Shown here: positions 8,370 through 18,226 of the stretch, one piece after another
How the letters are laid out: each line of letters opens with the position of its first letter
How positions within the stretch are numbered: the stretch's first letter is position 1
Assembly: GCA_002339015.1 (NCBI GenBank)
Contig: DDJC01000104.1
Location: forward strand, 232-57,701
DNA: 57,470 nt
Direction of reading: 5' to 3'
From: Burkholderiales bacterium UBA1834
Lineage (GTDB): Bacteria; Pseudomonadota; Gammaproteobacteria; Burkholderiales; Burkholderiaceae_C
The notes under the pieces: model-generated
What the model saw: only the letters and a program-made list of their open reading frames with translations
What the model was told of the DNA's origin: nothing
Databases searched by the model: none
Made by a program: the position numbers and the translations under genes

Positions 8370-8840
8370 TCAACCGCCGCCCGCGTAGCCATTCTGGCGC
8401 CAGGCTTCGAACACGGCCACCGCCACGGCATTGCTCAGGTTCAGGCTGCGCTGACCCGGCCGCATCGGCAGGCGCACGCGCTGCGCCACCGGAAACTGCT
8501 CGCGCAGGGCCGGATCCAGCCCCCGCGTTTCGCAGCCGAAGACCAGCCAGTCGCCCGCCTGCCAGGCCACCTGCCCCATGGGCTGGCTGCCATGCGTGGT
8601 GAAGGCGAACAGGCGCGCCGGATCAGGGCGATGCGCCGCCACGAAGGCCTCCCAGCTGGCATGGCGCTGCACCGGCGCGTACTCGTGGTAATCCAGGCCT
8701 GCGCGGCGCAGCAGCTTGTCGTCCATCGAAAACCCCAGGGGCTCGATCAGGTGCAGCTCGCAGCCCGTGTTGGCGGCCAGGCGGATCACATTGCCCGTGT
8801 TGGGCGGGATCTCGGGCTGGACCAGGACGATGCGGAACAT
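8370..8840 (-). CDS. trmL: tRNA (cytidine(34)-2'-O)-methyltransferase
   Basis: A 156-residue SPOUT methyltransferase modifying the wobble base of specific leucine tRNAs. The start at 8840 gives MFRIVLVQPEIPPNTGN, the standard N-terminus. The SAM-binding trefoil-knot motifs are PPNTGNVIRLAANTG, LVFGCETRGL and SLNLSNAVAVAVFEAWRQ. Length is normal. The gene stops 7 bases from the converging transglutaminase-like gene. Confidence 0.95.
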   Translation of the reverse strand: MFRIVLVQPEIPPNTGNVIRLAANTGCELHLIEPLGFSMDDKLLRRAGLDYHEYAPVQRHASWEAFVAAHRPDPARLFAFTTHGSQPMGQVAWQAGDWLVFGCETRGLDPALREQFPVAQRVRLPMRPGQRSLNLSNAVAVAVFEAWRQNGYAGGG

Positions 8841-8966
8841 GGGGCGCGATTCTAGGCCTACACAGATCTTTACGAGAGGTCCACACACGCTTTACCCCCG
8901 GCGCCGAGCATCGAGCCATCGACAGAAGACATGGTGTCACCTGTCATCACCGAGGAGACCTGCTCC

Positions 8967-9575
8967 ATGACGCAATCGACTTCCATTTCCTCCCGTGGCC
9001 TGGCGCCACGCTGGGCACGCCTGGCCTCCGGCTCGATGCTGGTGGTCGGTGCCGTGCTGGCCTCCGTGTCCGCCATGAACGCCTCGGCCGCACCTGAGCA
9101 CGGTCCGCGTGCCGCCTTCCACAAGGTGGCCCATCACCCGGGCAGCGGCGCCCCTGGCGTGCTGCTGGGCGGCCCGGGCCTGGACCGCATGCTCGACGAA
9201 GTGCAGGCCAGCGCGGCTCAGCGCGCCCAGATCCGCCAGATCGCCGGCGCCGCGCGCGATGACCTGCGCAAGCTGCGCGAAGCCGCCCCTGACCTGCGCA
9301 AGGACACGCTGAACTTGCTGGCCCAACCCAGCATCGACGCTGGCGCCGCCGAACAGGCCCGTCAGAAGATGCTGGCCCAGCAGGATGCGGTGTCCAAGCG
9401 CACGCTGACCGCGATGCTGGACGTGGCCAAGGTGCTCACCCCCGAGCAGCGCGCCCAGCTGGGCGAGAAGCTCAAGGCCCGCCAGGCCGAGCGTGAGCAG
9501 CGCCGCGAGCAACGCCGCCAGGCACGGGCCGATCGCCTGCCCGCGGACGGCGCCCCGACGCCGCCGGCTCAGTGA
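8967..9575 (+). CDS. Spy/CpxP-like periplasmic protein
   Basis: A 202-residue exported protein. The ATG at 8967 follows GAGGAG and gives a signal peptide with hydrophobic core SMLVVGAVLASVSAM and an ASA cleavage site. The mature part is almost wholly helical and charged, rich in Ala, Arg, Gln and Glu, and has the LTxxQ-type motif LTPEQRAQL characteristic of the Spy/CpxP family. It ends in a basic run of Arg/Glu/Gln. Such proteins are periplasmic chaperones or sensors of envelope or metal stress. The adjacent two-component pair supports a CpxP-CpxRA-like sensing unit, though this is inferred from context. Confidence 0.78.
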   Translation: MTQSTSISSRGLAPRWARLASGSMLVVGAVLASVSAMNASAAPEHGPRAAFHKVAHHPGSGAPGVLLGGPGLDRMLDEVQASAAQRAQIRQIAGAARDDLRKLREAAPDLRKDTLNLLAQPSIDAGAAEQARQKMLAQQDAVSKRTLTAMLDVAKVLTPEQRAQLGEKLKARQAEREQRREQRRQARADRLPADGAPTPPAQ

Positions 9576-9620
9576 GGCGGTCACGCTGACACCTGCTGAG
9601 ACGCCCTGACACGGCGCCTG

Positions 9621-9658
9621 CCCCGGTGACGCCCGCACGGCGCCACCGGGGTGTTTGG
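9621..9658 (+). terminator. Terminator-like hairpin after the Spy-like gene
   Basis: A perfect 8-base inverted repeat, CCCCGGTG (9621-9628) and CACCGGGG (9644-9651), with a 15-base loop and a short TGTTTGG tail. It lies between the Spy-like gene and the response regulator. The T run is weak, so it may attenuate rather than fully stop transcription into the regulator genes. Confidence 0.5.
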
Positions 9659-9701
9659 CCTTCGAACCCCTACTTGAGCACGTCCGCCGGAGAACGCCAC
9701 A

Positions 9702-10415
9702 ATGATGGACATGAGCGAACACATCCTGATGATCGACGACGACCTTCGCCTGAGCACCATGGTCGGCGACTACCTGCGCAGCCATGGCTACCAGGTGTCG
9801 ACCGCCCCCAGCCTCAGCGCCGGCCGCGAGCTGCTGGCCCGACAGGCCTGCGACGCCCTGGTCCTCGACCTCATGCTGCCCGATGGCGACGGCCTGGACC
9901 TGTGCCGCGAAGTGCGCGCCTCGCCCCGCACACGCGCGTTGCCCCTGCTGATGCTCAGCGCCCGCGGCGAGCCCACCGACCGCATCGTCGGCCTGGAGAT
10001 CGGCGCCGACGACTACCTGCCCAAGCCCTTCGAGCCCCGCGAGCTGCTGGCCCGCGTGCGGGCCCTGCTGCGCCGCACCGCCACGGCCCAGGTCGACGAC
10101 GACGTCTGGCGCTTCGGCCGGCTGGAGATCGACAATGGCCTGCGCCAGGTGCGCCTGGACAACCAGCCCTGCGAGCTCACGTCCTACCAGTTCGACCTGC
10201 TGACCGTGCTGGCGCGCCACCCGGGCCGCGTGCTCAGCCGCGACCAGATCATGGATTCGCTCAAGGGCCACCCGCTGGACGCTTTCGACCGCTCCATCGA
10301 CGTGCACATCTCGCGCATCCGCGCCGCCATCGAGCTCGATCCCAAGAACCCCCAGCGCATCCTCACGGTGCGCGGCGTCGGCTACGTGTTCGCCAAGAAG
10401 CAAGACGCTGAATGA
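9702..10415 (+). CDS. OmpR-family response regulator
   Basis: A 237-residue DNA-binding response regulator. The receiver domain (about 1-125) has acidic residues MIDDD, the phospho-acceptor Asp in LVLDLMLPDGDG, Ser in LLMLSARGE and Lys in YLPKPFEP. The C-terminal winged-helix domain (about 135-232) ends with ILTVRGVGYVF, typical of OmpR/PhoB proteins. A second ATG at 9711 could be used instead. The stop overlaps the start of the kinase gene (ATGA), so the two are translationally coupled. Confidence 0.92.
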   Translation: MMDMSEHILMIDDDLRLSTMVGDYLRSHGYQVSTAPSLSAGRELLARQACDALVLDLMLPDGDGLDLCREVRASPRTRALPLLMLSARGEPTDRIVGLEIGADDYLPKPFEPRELLARVRALLRRTATAQVDDDVWRFGRLEIDNGLRQVRLDNQPCELTSYQFDLLTVLARHPGRVLSRDQIMDSLKGHPLDAFDRSIDVHISRIRAAIELDPKNPQRILTVRGVGYVFAKKQDAE

Positions 10416-11970
10416 AAACCCTGGCGCTGCGGATCTACCTGGCGGTCGTCACGGTCCTGCTGCTGTTTGCGCTGCTCACCGGCTGGCTGGCCAAGCGCAA
10501 CCTTGAGCGGGAGATCGAACGCTTCCAGAGCGAGCAGACGCAGTCCAACCAGGTCAGCCGCAATGCCGCGTGGGGCGAACTGATCGAAAACAGTTTGCCG
10601 GGCGTGGACGCCCCCGAGGCCCTGCAGCGCGATGCCCTGCTGGACTGGTCCGAGCGCCTGCGCCTGCCGCTGGCCCTGGACAACCCCCAGGGCCGGCGCA
10701 TCGCCACCTCCGCCTTGCTGGCCGAACGCCTGCAGCGCCACCCCGACCTGGCCAACCGCCTGCAGAGCGCCAAGCTCACCGATGGCCGCACCCTGTGGAT
10801 CCTGCGGCCCGGCGGCCCCATGCCCGGACCACGCCGCCCGCCCTCCGGGCCCAACGTCCGCGATGACGACAGACGCCCCCCGCCGGGGTTTCGGGATGAG
10901 CGTGATCGCCGTGAAGGCCGTGAAGGCCGCGACCGCGACATGCGCCCGCCACAGGGTCTGCAGGACCGCCCGCCCCCCTTCGTGCCCAACGAGCCCTGGC
11001 TCTCACCGCTGGGCGTGATCCTGCCGCCCGCCTGGGCCGGTGGCGTGCCCGAACTGCTGCTGGTGCTCGTGATGGTGTTCATCGCCGTGGCCGTGGGGGC
11101 CTGGCCCGTGGCCAACCGCCTCACGCGCCGCCTCAAGCAGCTGCGCCAGGGCGTGGAGCGCTTTGGCGAAGGCCAGTTGCAGCACCGCGTCGAGGTGGAA
11201 GGCAAGGATGAGGTGGCCGATGTGGCCCGCAGTTTCAACCAGGCCGCGCAGCGCATCGAAGAGCTGGTCACCGCCCACCGCAGCCTGCTGGCCAATGCCA
11301 GCCATGAACTGCGCTCACCGCTGGCACGCATGAAGATGGCCATCGCCATGCTGGACGATGTGCCGCCCGAACACGCCAACCGCCTGAAGGACGAGATCCA
11401 GCAGGACATCAACGAGCTCAACGGGCTGGTCGAGGAAGTGCTGCTGGCCAGCCGCCTGGATGCCCGTCCTACGCTGGATCTGCAGCCGGTGGACGTGCTG
11501 GGCCTGCTGATCGAGGAAGCTGGCCGCGTGGGCGCCGAAGTCGACACCGAGCATCTGCCACCCGACCTGGCTGGCACGCCCTTGCGCGCGGATGAACGCC
11601 TGCTGCGCCGTGCCGTGCGCAACCTGCTGGAAAACGCTCGCCGCTATGGACGCACCGGCCCGGAGCCTGCGGCCATCGAAGCGCGGCTGCGCATCAGCGC
11701 CGCCCAGCGCCTTGAAATTCTGATCGAAGACCGGGGCCCAGGCGTGCCGCCAGACCAGCGCGAACGCATCTTCGAGCCCTTCTACCGCATGCCCGGCCAC
11801 GCCGAACACGCCGGCGGTGTCGGCCTGGGCCTGAGCCTGGTCGCGCAGATCGCCCAGCGCCACGGCGGCGAGGTGCGCTGCGAGGCGCGCGAGGGCGGAG
11901 GCAGCCGCTTCGTCATCGCGTTGCCGATGCCCTCCGAGCCCCATGGCCGGGAAGCGTCACGCCGGGGGGC

Positions 11971-11986
<16 letters not shown>
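10412..11986 (+). CDS. Membrane sensor histidine kinase (EnvZ/CpxA-like)
   Basis: A 524-residue kinase, partner of the preceding regulator. The first membrane helix is near residues 5-24 and the second near 205-226. Between them is a periplasmic region whose last part (about 139-191) is very rich in Pro, Arg, Asp and Gly. HAMP follows, then the H-box NASHELRSPLARM, N-box NLLENARRYG, G1 box EDRGPGVP and G2 box GVGLGLSLV. The kinase presumably responds to envelope conditions also sensed by the Spy-like protein. Its last 16 bases overlap the converging epimerase gene. Confidence 0.92.
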
Positions 11987-12995
<1,009 letters not shown>

Positions 12996-12999
<4 letters not shown>

Positions 13000-14339
13000 G
13001 CCTTCACGCTGTTGTCAAGACCGCGCCCGATGGCCTGGTAATCCAGCCCGGCGGACTGCACCAGCGAGGGCTCGTACAGGTTGCGCCCGTCGAACACCAC
13101 CGGCGTCTTGAGGGCGGCCTTGATGCGGTCGAAATCAGGGCTGCGGAATTCCTTCCACTCCGTCACGATCACCAACGCATCGGCGCCAGCCAGGGCGCTC
13201 ATGGGGCTGTCGGCATAGGCCAGGCGGGACTCGTCGCCGAAGATGCGGCGGGCTTCATCCATCGCCACCGGGTCATACGCCGTGACGGTGGCGCCGCGCC
13301 TGAACAGCTCGGCCAGCACCACGCGGCTGGTGGCTTCGCGCATGTCGTCGGTGTTGGGCTTGAAGGCCAGGCCCCACACGGCGAAACGCTTGCCGGACAG
13401 GTCCTCGCCGAAGCGGCGCACGATCTTGTCGACCAGCACGAGCTTCTGCGCATCGTTGGCATCTTCCACTGCCTGCAGCACCTTGAGCTGCTGGCCGTTC
13501 TGCGCACCGGTCTGGATCAGCGCCTTCACGTCTTTCGGGAAGCAGCTGCCGCCGTAGCCGCAGCCGGCGTACAGGAAGTGGTAGCCGATGCGGGGGTCGG
13601 AGCCGATGCCCTGGCGCACCTGCTCGATGTCGGCGCCCAGTTTCTCGGCCAGCAGCGCCAGCTCGTTCATGAAGCTGATGCGCGTGGCCAGCATGGCGTT
13701 GGCCGCGTACTTGGTCAGCTCGGCGCTGCGCACGTCCATCACGTGCACCTTGTCGTGGTTGCGGTTGAAGGGCGCGTACAGCGCACGCATCAGCAGGATG
13801 GCCTGCTCGTCGTCCGCGCCCACGATGATGCGGTCCGGGCGCATGAAGTCATCGACCGCCGCGCCCTCTTTCAGGAACTCGGGGTTGGACACCACCGCGA
13901 AGCGCGCGTCGCTGCCGCGCCTGGCGAGTTCTTCGGCGATCGCGGCACGCACCTTGTCGGCCGTGCCCACCGGCACCGTGCTCTTGTCGACCACCACCTT
14001 GTAGTCGGACATCAGGCGGCCGATGTTGCGCGCCGCGGCCAGCACGTACTGCAGATCGGCCGAGCCATCCTCATCGGGCGGCGTGCCCACGGCGATGAAC
14101 TGCAAGGTGCCATGCGCCACCGAACGGGCGATGTCGGTGGTGAAGGCCAGCCGGCCAGCCTTGACATTGCGCGCCACCACGGCGTCCAGGCCGGGCTCGT
14201 GGATGGGGATGCCGCCTTCTTCCAGGATGCGGATCTTGTTGGGATCGACATCCAGGCACAGGACGTCGTTGCCCATTTCGGCGAGGCAGGCGCCAGTGAC
14301 GAGGCCGACATAGCCGGTGCCGATGACGGAGACTTTCAT
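12996..14339 (-). CDS. ugd: UDP-glucose 6-dehydrogenase
   Basis: A 447-residue enzyme oxidising UDP-glucose to UDP-glucuronate with NAD. The N-terminal Rossmann motif is GTGYVGLVTGACLAEMG. The catalytic Cys lies in YGGSCFPKDVKAL, and GLAFKPNTDDMREA starts the C-terminal UDP-binding domain. It is the first gene of a minus-strand pair with the epimerase. The 212 bases before it are shared with the divergent dehydratase gene at 14552. Confidence 0.95.
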
Positions 14340-14551
14340 TGCGGATCAGAAGATGAGGATCAATCCCCGGAATTGTGCATGCGAACCAGCCCCGCTGTCG
14401 CCGCTTACAACACCCCTCGGATGAACTCGCCGGCTTAGGCCCATAATCGCGTCAACCAGCGACGACAATATCCACCATAGGGGGCTCAGCCCTCAACCTG
14501 GACGGGGTTCTCTACACGAACCGTCCCACATAAACTCTTTTCCCCAGGCGC
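14340..14551. promoter_or_regulatory. Divergent intergenic region, ugd / dehydratase genes
   Basis: A 212-base gap between ugd (minus) and the GDP-mannose dehydratase-like gene (plus), so it should hold promoters for both. A CATAAT hexamer near 14440 could be a plus-strand -10, but no good -35 accompanies it. It contains no ribosome-binding site or open frame that looks like a gene. Confidence 0.4.
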
Positions 14552-15580
14552 ATGAAAACACCCCAGACCGTCTTCATAACCGGAATCCTGGGTCAGGATG
14601 GCAGTTATCTCGCAGCACATGCCCTGAACCTCGGGCAACGTGTGGTTGGCGGTATCCGCGGCAAACTGTCCGATGAGCGCCTGTGGCGCCTGAATCATCT
14701 CGGCATAGCCGGGGACATCGAGTTCGTCGAACTGGATCTGCTGGATCCCGCGTCGATCGATCATGCCATCGACAGCACCAAGCCTGATCTGATTTTCAAT
14801 TTCGCGGCACAGAGTTCGGTCGGCGACTCGTTCAACACGCCGATTGCCACGGCTGAAGCCGGCGGGATGGGCGCCATCCGCATCTTCGAGAAGGCCAAGC
14901 TGTCAGGCAACCGTATCCGAGTGTTTCAAGCTTCATCGTCAGAAATATTCGGCGACATCACCGACTCTCAGCATTCCGAGGAGAGCTTCTTCAACCCCAA
15001 GACACCTTATGGGGCAACGAAGCTCTTCGCACACATCATGGCCGAGGCGTATCGGGCCAGCTACGGCACGCACGTCTCCACCGGGATCCTGTTCAACCAC
15101 GAGAGCCCTCTGCGCGGCATCAACTTCGTAACCCGCAAGATCACCAACTCCCTCGCCAAGGTCAAGCTGGGGCAGATCGACAGCTTCTCGCTGGGCAACC
15201 TGGATGCTCGACGCGACTGGTCGCACGCCAAGGATTTCGTCTCGGCCATCTGGACCATGCTGACACTCGACAAGCCGGACAACTTTGTGCTGGCCAGCGG
15301 CCGTCTGACCTCGGTGCGCGAGTTCGTCGATCTGGCCGCCGAAGCGCTGGACATGAGCCTGGCCTGGGAAGGCTCCGGCACGGATGAGCGCGGCATTGAC
15401 ACGGGCACAGGCAAGGTCATCGTGAAGGTCAACCCCGAGTTCTACCGCCCTTACGACCCGGCTCAGCCTCTGGCCGACATCCGCAAGGCCCAGCGTTTGC
15501 TTGGCTGGCAGCCACAGCAGTCGCTCCACGGCCTGGTCAGCGAAATGGTCGAGTTCGAACTGCAACAACTCAAAGCATGA
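14552..15580 (+). CDS. GDP-mannose 4,6-dehydratase-like NAD(P)-dependent epimerase/dehydratase
   Basis: A 342-residue short-chain dehydrogenase closely resembling Gmd. It has the glycine loop ITGILGQDGSYLA, the catalytic Ser/Glu segment ASSSEIFGD, the Tyr-Lys pair in YGATKLFAHI and the long motif LFNHESPLRG followed by FVTRKIT. It lacks the usual GIKRRSS segment seen in the next gene. The stop overlaps the start of gmd (ATGA), so the two are made together. It may be a second dehydratase or a reductase for GDP-4-keto-6-deoxymannose, giving GDP-rhamnose; sequence alone does not decide. Confidence 0.8.
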   Translation: MKTPQTVFITGILGQDGSYLAAHALNLGQRVVGGIRGKLSDERLWRLNHLGIAGDIEFVELDLLDPASIDHAIDSTKPDLIFNFAAQSSVGDSFNTPIATAEAGGMGAIRIFEKAKLSGNRIRVFQASSSEIFGDITDSQHSEESFFNPKTPYGATKLFAHIMAEAYRASYGTHVSTGILFNHESPLRGINFVTRKITNSLAKVKLGQIDSFSLGNLDARRDWSHAKDFVSAIWTMLTLDKPDNFVLASGRLTSVREFVDLAAEALDMSLAWEGSGTDERGIDTGTGKVIVKVNPEFYRPYDPAQPLADIRKAQRLLGWQPQQSLHGLVSEMVEFELQQLKA

Positions 15581-16701
15581 AAAAAGCTCTCATCACCGGC
15601 GTCACGGGCCAAGACGGCGCCTACCTGGCCGAGTTCCTCCTTAAAAAGGGCTACGAGGTCCACGGCATCAAGCGCCGCTCGTCGCTGTTCAACACCGACC
15701 GCATCGACCACCTGTACCAGGATCCGCACGTCGACAACCGCAACTTCATCCTGCACTACGGTGACCTGACGGATTCGACCAGCCTGGTGCGCATCGTGCA
15801 GAAGGTGCAGCCCGACGAGATCTACAACCTGGCCGCCCAATCACACGTGGCGGTCAGCTTCGAAGAGCCCGAATACACGGCCAATGCCGATGGCATCGGC
15901 GCGCTGCGCCTGCTCGAAGCCATCCGCATCCTGGGCCTGGAAAAGAAGACACGGTTCTACCAGGCCTCCACCTCCGAGCTGTACGGCCTGGTGCAGGAGA
16001 TCCCCCAGAAGGAGACCACGCCCTTCTACCCGCGCAGCCCTTACGCGGTGGCCAAGATGTACGCCTACTGGATCACGGTGAACTACCGCGAGGCCTACGG
16101 CATGTACGCCTGCAACGGCGTGCTGTTCAACCACGAGAGCCCGGTGCGTGGCGAGACGTTCGTGACGCGCAAGATCACACGCGCCATCAGCCGCATCGCG
16201 CTGGGCCTGCAGGAGTGCCTGCACCTGGGCAACATGAGCGCGCTGCGTGATTGGGGCCACGCCAAGGACTATGTCGAGATGCAGTGGCTGATGCTGCAGC
16301 AGGACAAGGCCGAGGATTTCGTGATCGCCACGGGCGTGCAGTACAGCGTGCGCCAGTTCGTGGAGTTCTCGGCCAAGGAACTGGGCATCATGCTGGCGTT
16401 CGAGGGCGAGGCCGAGCAGGAGGTGGGCAAGGTCGTGAAGGTCGAGCCGGTCAACGGCGAACTGCTGGCCAAGTGCAAGGTGGGTGATGTGATCGTGAAG
16501 GTCGACCCGCGCTACTACCGCCCCACCGAGGTGGAGACCCTGCTGGGTGATCCGACCAAGGCCAAGGAAAAGCTGGGCTGGACGCCCAAGATCTCGCTGC
16601 CCGAGCTGGTGGCTGAGATGGTGCAGAGCGACTATGCCAGCGCCAAGCGCGACAGCCTGGTCAAGCAGGCGGGCTTCAAGGCTTACGACCATTTCGAGTA
16701 A
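15577..16701 (+). CDS. gmd: GDP-mannose 4,6-dehydratase
   Basis: A 374-residue enzyme converting GDP-mannose to GDP-4-keto-6-deoxymannose, precursor of GDP-rhamnose, GDP-fucose and related sugars. All signature parts are present: GVTGQDGAYLAEFLLKKGYE, GIKRRSSLFNTDRIDHLY, NLAAQSHVAVSFEEPEYTA, STSELYGLVQEIPQ, YAVAKMYAYW and the RDWGHAKDYVEMQW segment. Length is normal. It overlaps the related gene before it and is followed 2 bases later by a glycosyltransferase gene. Confidence 0.96.
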   Translation: MKKALITGVTGQDGAYLAEFLLKKGYEVHGIKRRSSLFNTDRIDHLYQDPHVDNRNFILHYGDLTDSTSLVRIVQKVQPDEIYNLAAQSHVAVSFEEPEYTANADGIGALRLLEAIRILGLEKKTRFYQASTSELYGLVQEIPQKETTPFYPRSPYAVAKMYAYWITVNYREAYGMYACNGVLFNHESPVRGETFVTRKITRAISRIALGLQECLHLGNMSALRDWGHAKDYVEMQWLMLQQDKAEDFVIATGVQYSVRQFVEFSAKELGIMLAFEGEAEQEVGKVVKVEPVNGELLAKCKVGDVIVKVDPRYYRPTEVETLLGDPTKAKEKLGWTPKISLPELVAEMVQSDYASAKRDSLVKQAGFKAYDHFE

Positions 16702-16703
16702 GT

Positions 16704-18203
16704 GTGACCATGGGGGCTATCTACTTCGACATCACGGACATCGTCTGCCATGCGCAGCATCACCCACGGGTGTCAGGTATTCAGCGCGTCCAATTGCGGC
16801 TTATCGCCAATCTGGTCAAAAAGCATGGGCCCAGCAGCATCCGTGGCGTTGCACACCTTGACGATGAACAGGGATGGCACGACATTGACCTCGGATTCCT
16901 GGCCCAGCAGACCGAGTTCGATGCTGCGGAAATACTGATTCACGCGGGCCTTGTTAAGCACGGCCGCTTTCCCGATCGCCGTGAAGTCAAGAAGTACCTG
17001 CGTCGGTTCAGCGAGAACAAGCTGCTGAGAACCATCAAGAAGCTAGAGGTCTATGGCCGGGCATTGTTCGCGCCACATAGCCTGGCACGCTACGGGATCA
17101 TCCACCTCGCATCACGGGCCGCCTCGAGCACATCACCCAAGCCAACGACAGCCCTCAAATCGCTGACAGCCCAGGATATCTATGTGATGTTGGGCGCCAA
17201 TTGGGCGATCGCGACAACAGTGTCAATGGCGCAGGCGCACAAGGACCGCGGCGGCAGAGTGGTGCAGATGATCTACGATCTGATCCCCTACACGCACCCG
17301 CACTACCACACCGAGAAGCTCTCCGCTGAGTATTGCACCTGGCTCGATCGAGTACAACAATGTACTAGCGCATTCATGTGCATCTCCGAGAACACGGCAA
17401 GGCATCTCACCGATTTTCTGGCCAGCCACGGGGCACTCGCAGATGTGTCGGTAACGGCCCTCGCACACGAGTTCAGCGGCTACAGGCGTAACCAACGACT
17501 GGAAATCCAGAAGGGTTCACGCATCGCCAACTTGCTGCAGGGACGCCCTTACGTACTGTGTGTCGGCACCCTTGAAATCCGCAAGAACGGGCTGGGGCTG
17601 GCACGCGCATGGCAGAAAGTACACGAAGTACTGGGCGACGACACGCCTTTGCTGGTCTTTGCGGGTAGCCGTGGCTGGCGGATCGAGCAATTCGAGGCAT
17701 TCCTCCAAGCCTCGAACCATGTGGCGCAGACCATCCGGATACTTCCCGCACCCAGCGATGCAGAATTGGCCACGCTGTATTCCCAGAGCCTGTTCACTGT
17801 CTATCCCAGCCTGTATGAAGGCTGGGGGCTGCCTGTCGGTGAGAGCGCCTGGTTTGGCAAGTATGGCGTGGTCTCATCAACGTCATCGCTTCCTGAGGTC
17901 TGCGGCGACAGCGTCGACTACATGAACCCAGAAGACATCGAGGACATGGCTGCGAAGATACTGCGCCCGTTGCAGGATGAGGCCTACCGCTCTCTCAGGC
18001 ATGCTGCCATTGCAACGAGCCCACTGCGCACCTGGGCAGATGTATCGGAAGACGTGTTCCGCTGCATCACGGATTCTTCGCCAGTTTCGGAACTCACCAG
18101 CAACACTGCGTCCTCGCCGTCAGCGGCCAATCGCCCCCCCACAGCCAATGAGCCATCGCCCTTCCTGCGGCCGCTTACGAATGCCCGGGAAACTCTGCGC
18201 TGA
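16704..18203 (+). CDS. GT4-type glycosyltransferase
   Basis: Up to 499 residues from a GTG at 16704; an ATG at 16710 is equally possible. The N-terminus reads IYFDITDIVCHA then SGIQRVQLRL, a signature of a subgroup of GT4 transferases. The C-terminal nucleotide-sugar domain contains YVLCVGTLEIRKNG and SLYEGWGLPVGESAWFGK, the retaining-GT E-x7-E-type region. It follows gmd directly, so a GDP-6-deoxysugar donor is plausible. It is a clear paralog of the gene at 27411. The C-terminal tail is Pro/Ser-rich. Confidence 0.85.
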   Translation: MTMGAIYFDITDIVCHAQHHPRVSGIQRVQLRLIANLVKKHGPSSIRGVAHLDDEQGWHDIDLGFLAQQTEFDAAEILIHAGLVKHGRFPDRREVKKYLRRFSENKLLRTIKKLEVYGRALFAPHSLARYGIIHLASRAASSTSPKPTTALKSLTAQDIYVMLGANWAIATTVSMAQAHKDRGGRVVQMIYDLIPYTHPHYHTEKLSAEYCTWLDRVQQCTSAFMCISENTARHLTDFLASHGALADVSVTALAHEFSGYRRNQRLEIQKGSRIANLLQGRPYVLCVGTLEIRKNGLGLARAWQKVHEVLGDDTPLLVFAGSRGWRIEQFEAFLQASNHVAQTIRILPAPSDAELATLYSQSLFTVYPSLYEGWGLPVGESAWFGKYGVVSSTSSLPEVCGDSVDYMNPEDIEDMAAKILRPLQDEAYRSLRHAAIATSPLRTWADVSEDVFRCITDSSPVSELTSNTASSPSAANRPPTANEPSPFLRPLTNARETLR

Positions 18204-18226
18204 TATCAGGCAGGCACAGGCAGGTA

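Noticed and set aside
8937..10403. A 488-codon minus-strand frame opposite the Spy-like and regulator genes
   Set aside because: Composition is that of an antisense shadow; the plus-strand regulator has complete family motifs.
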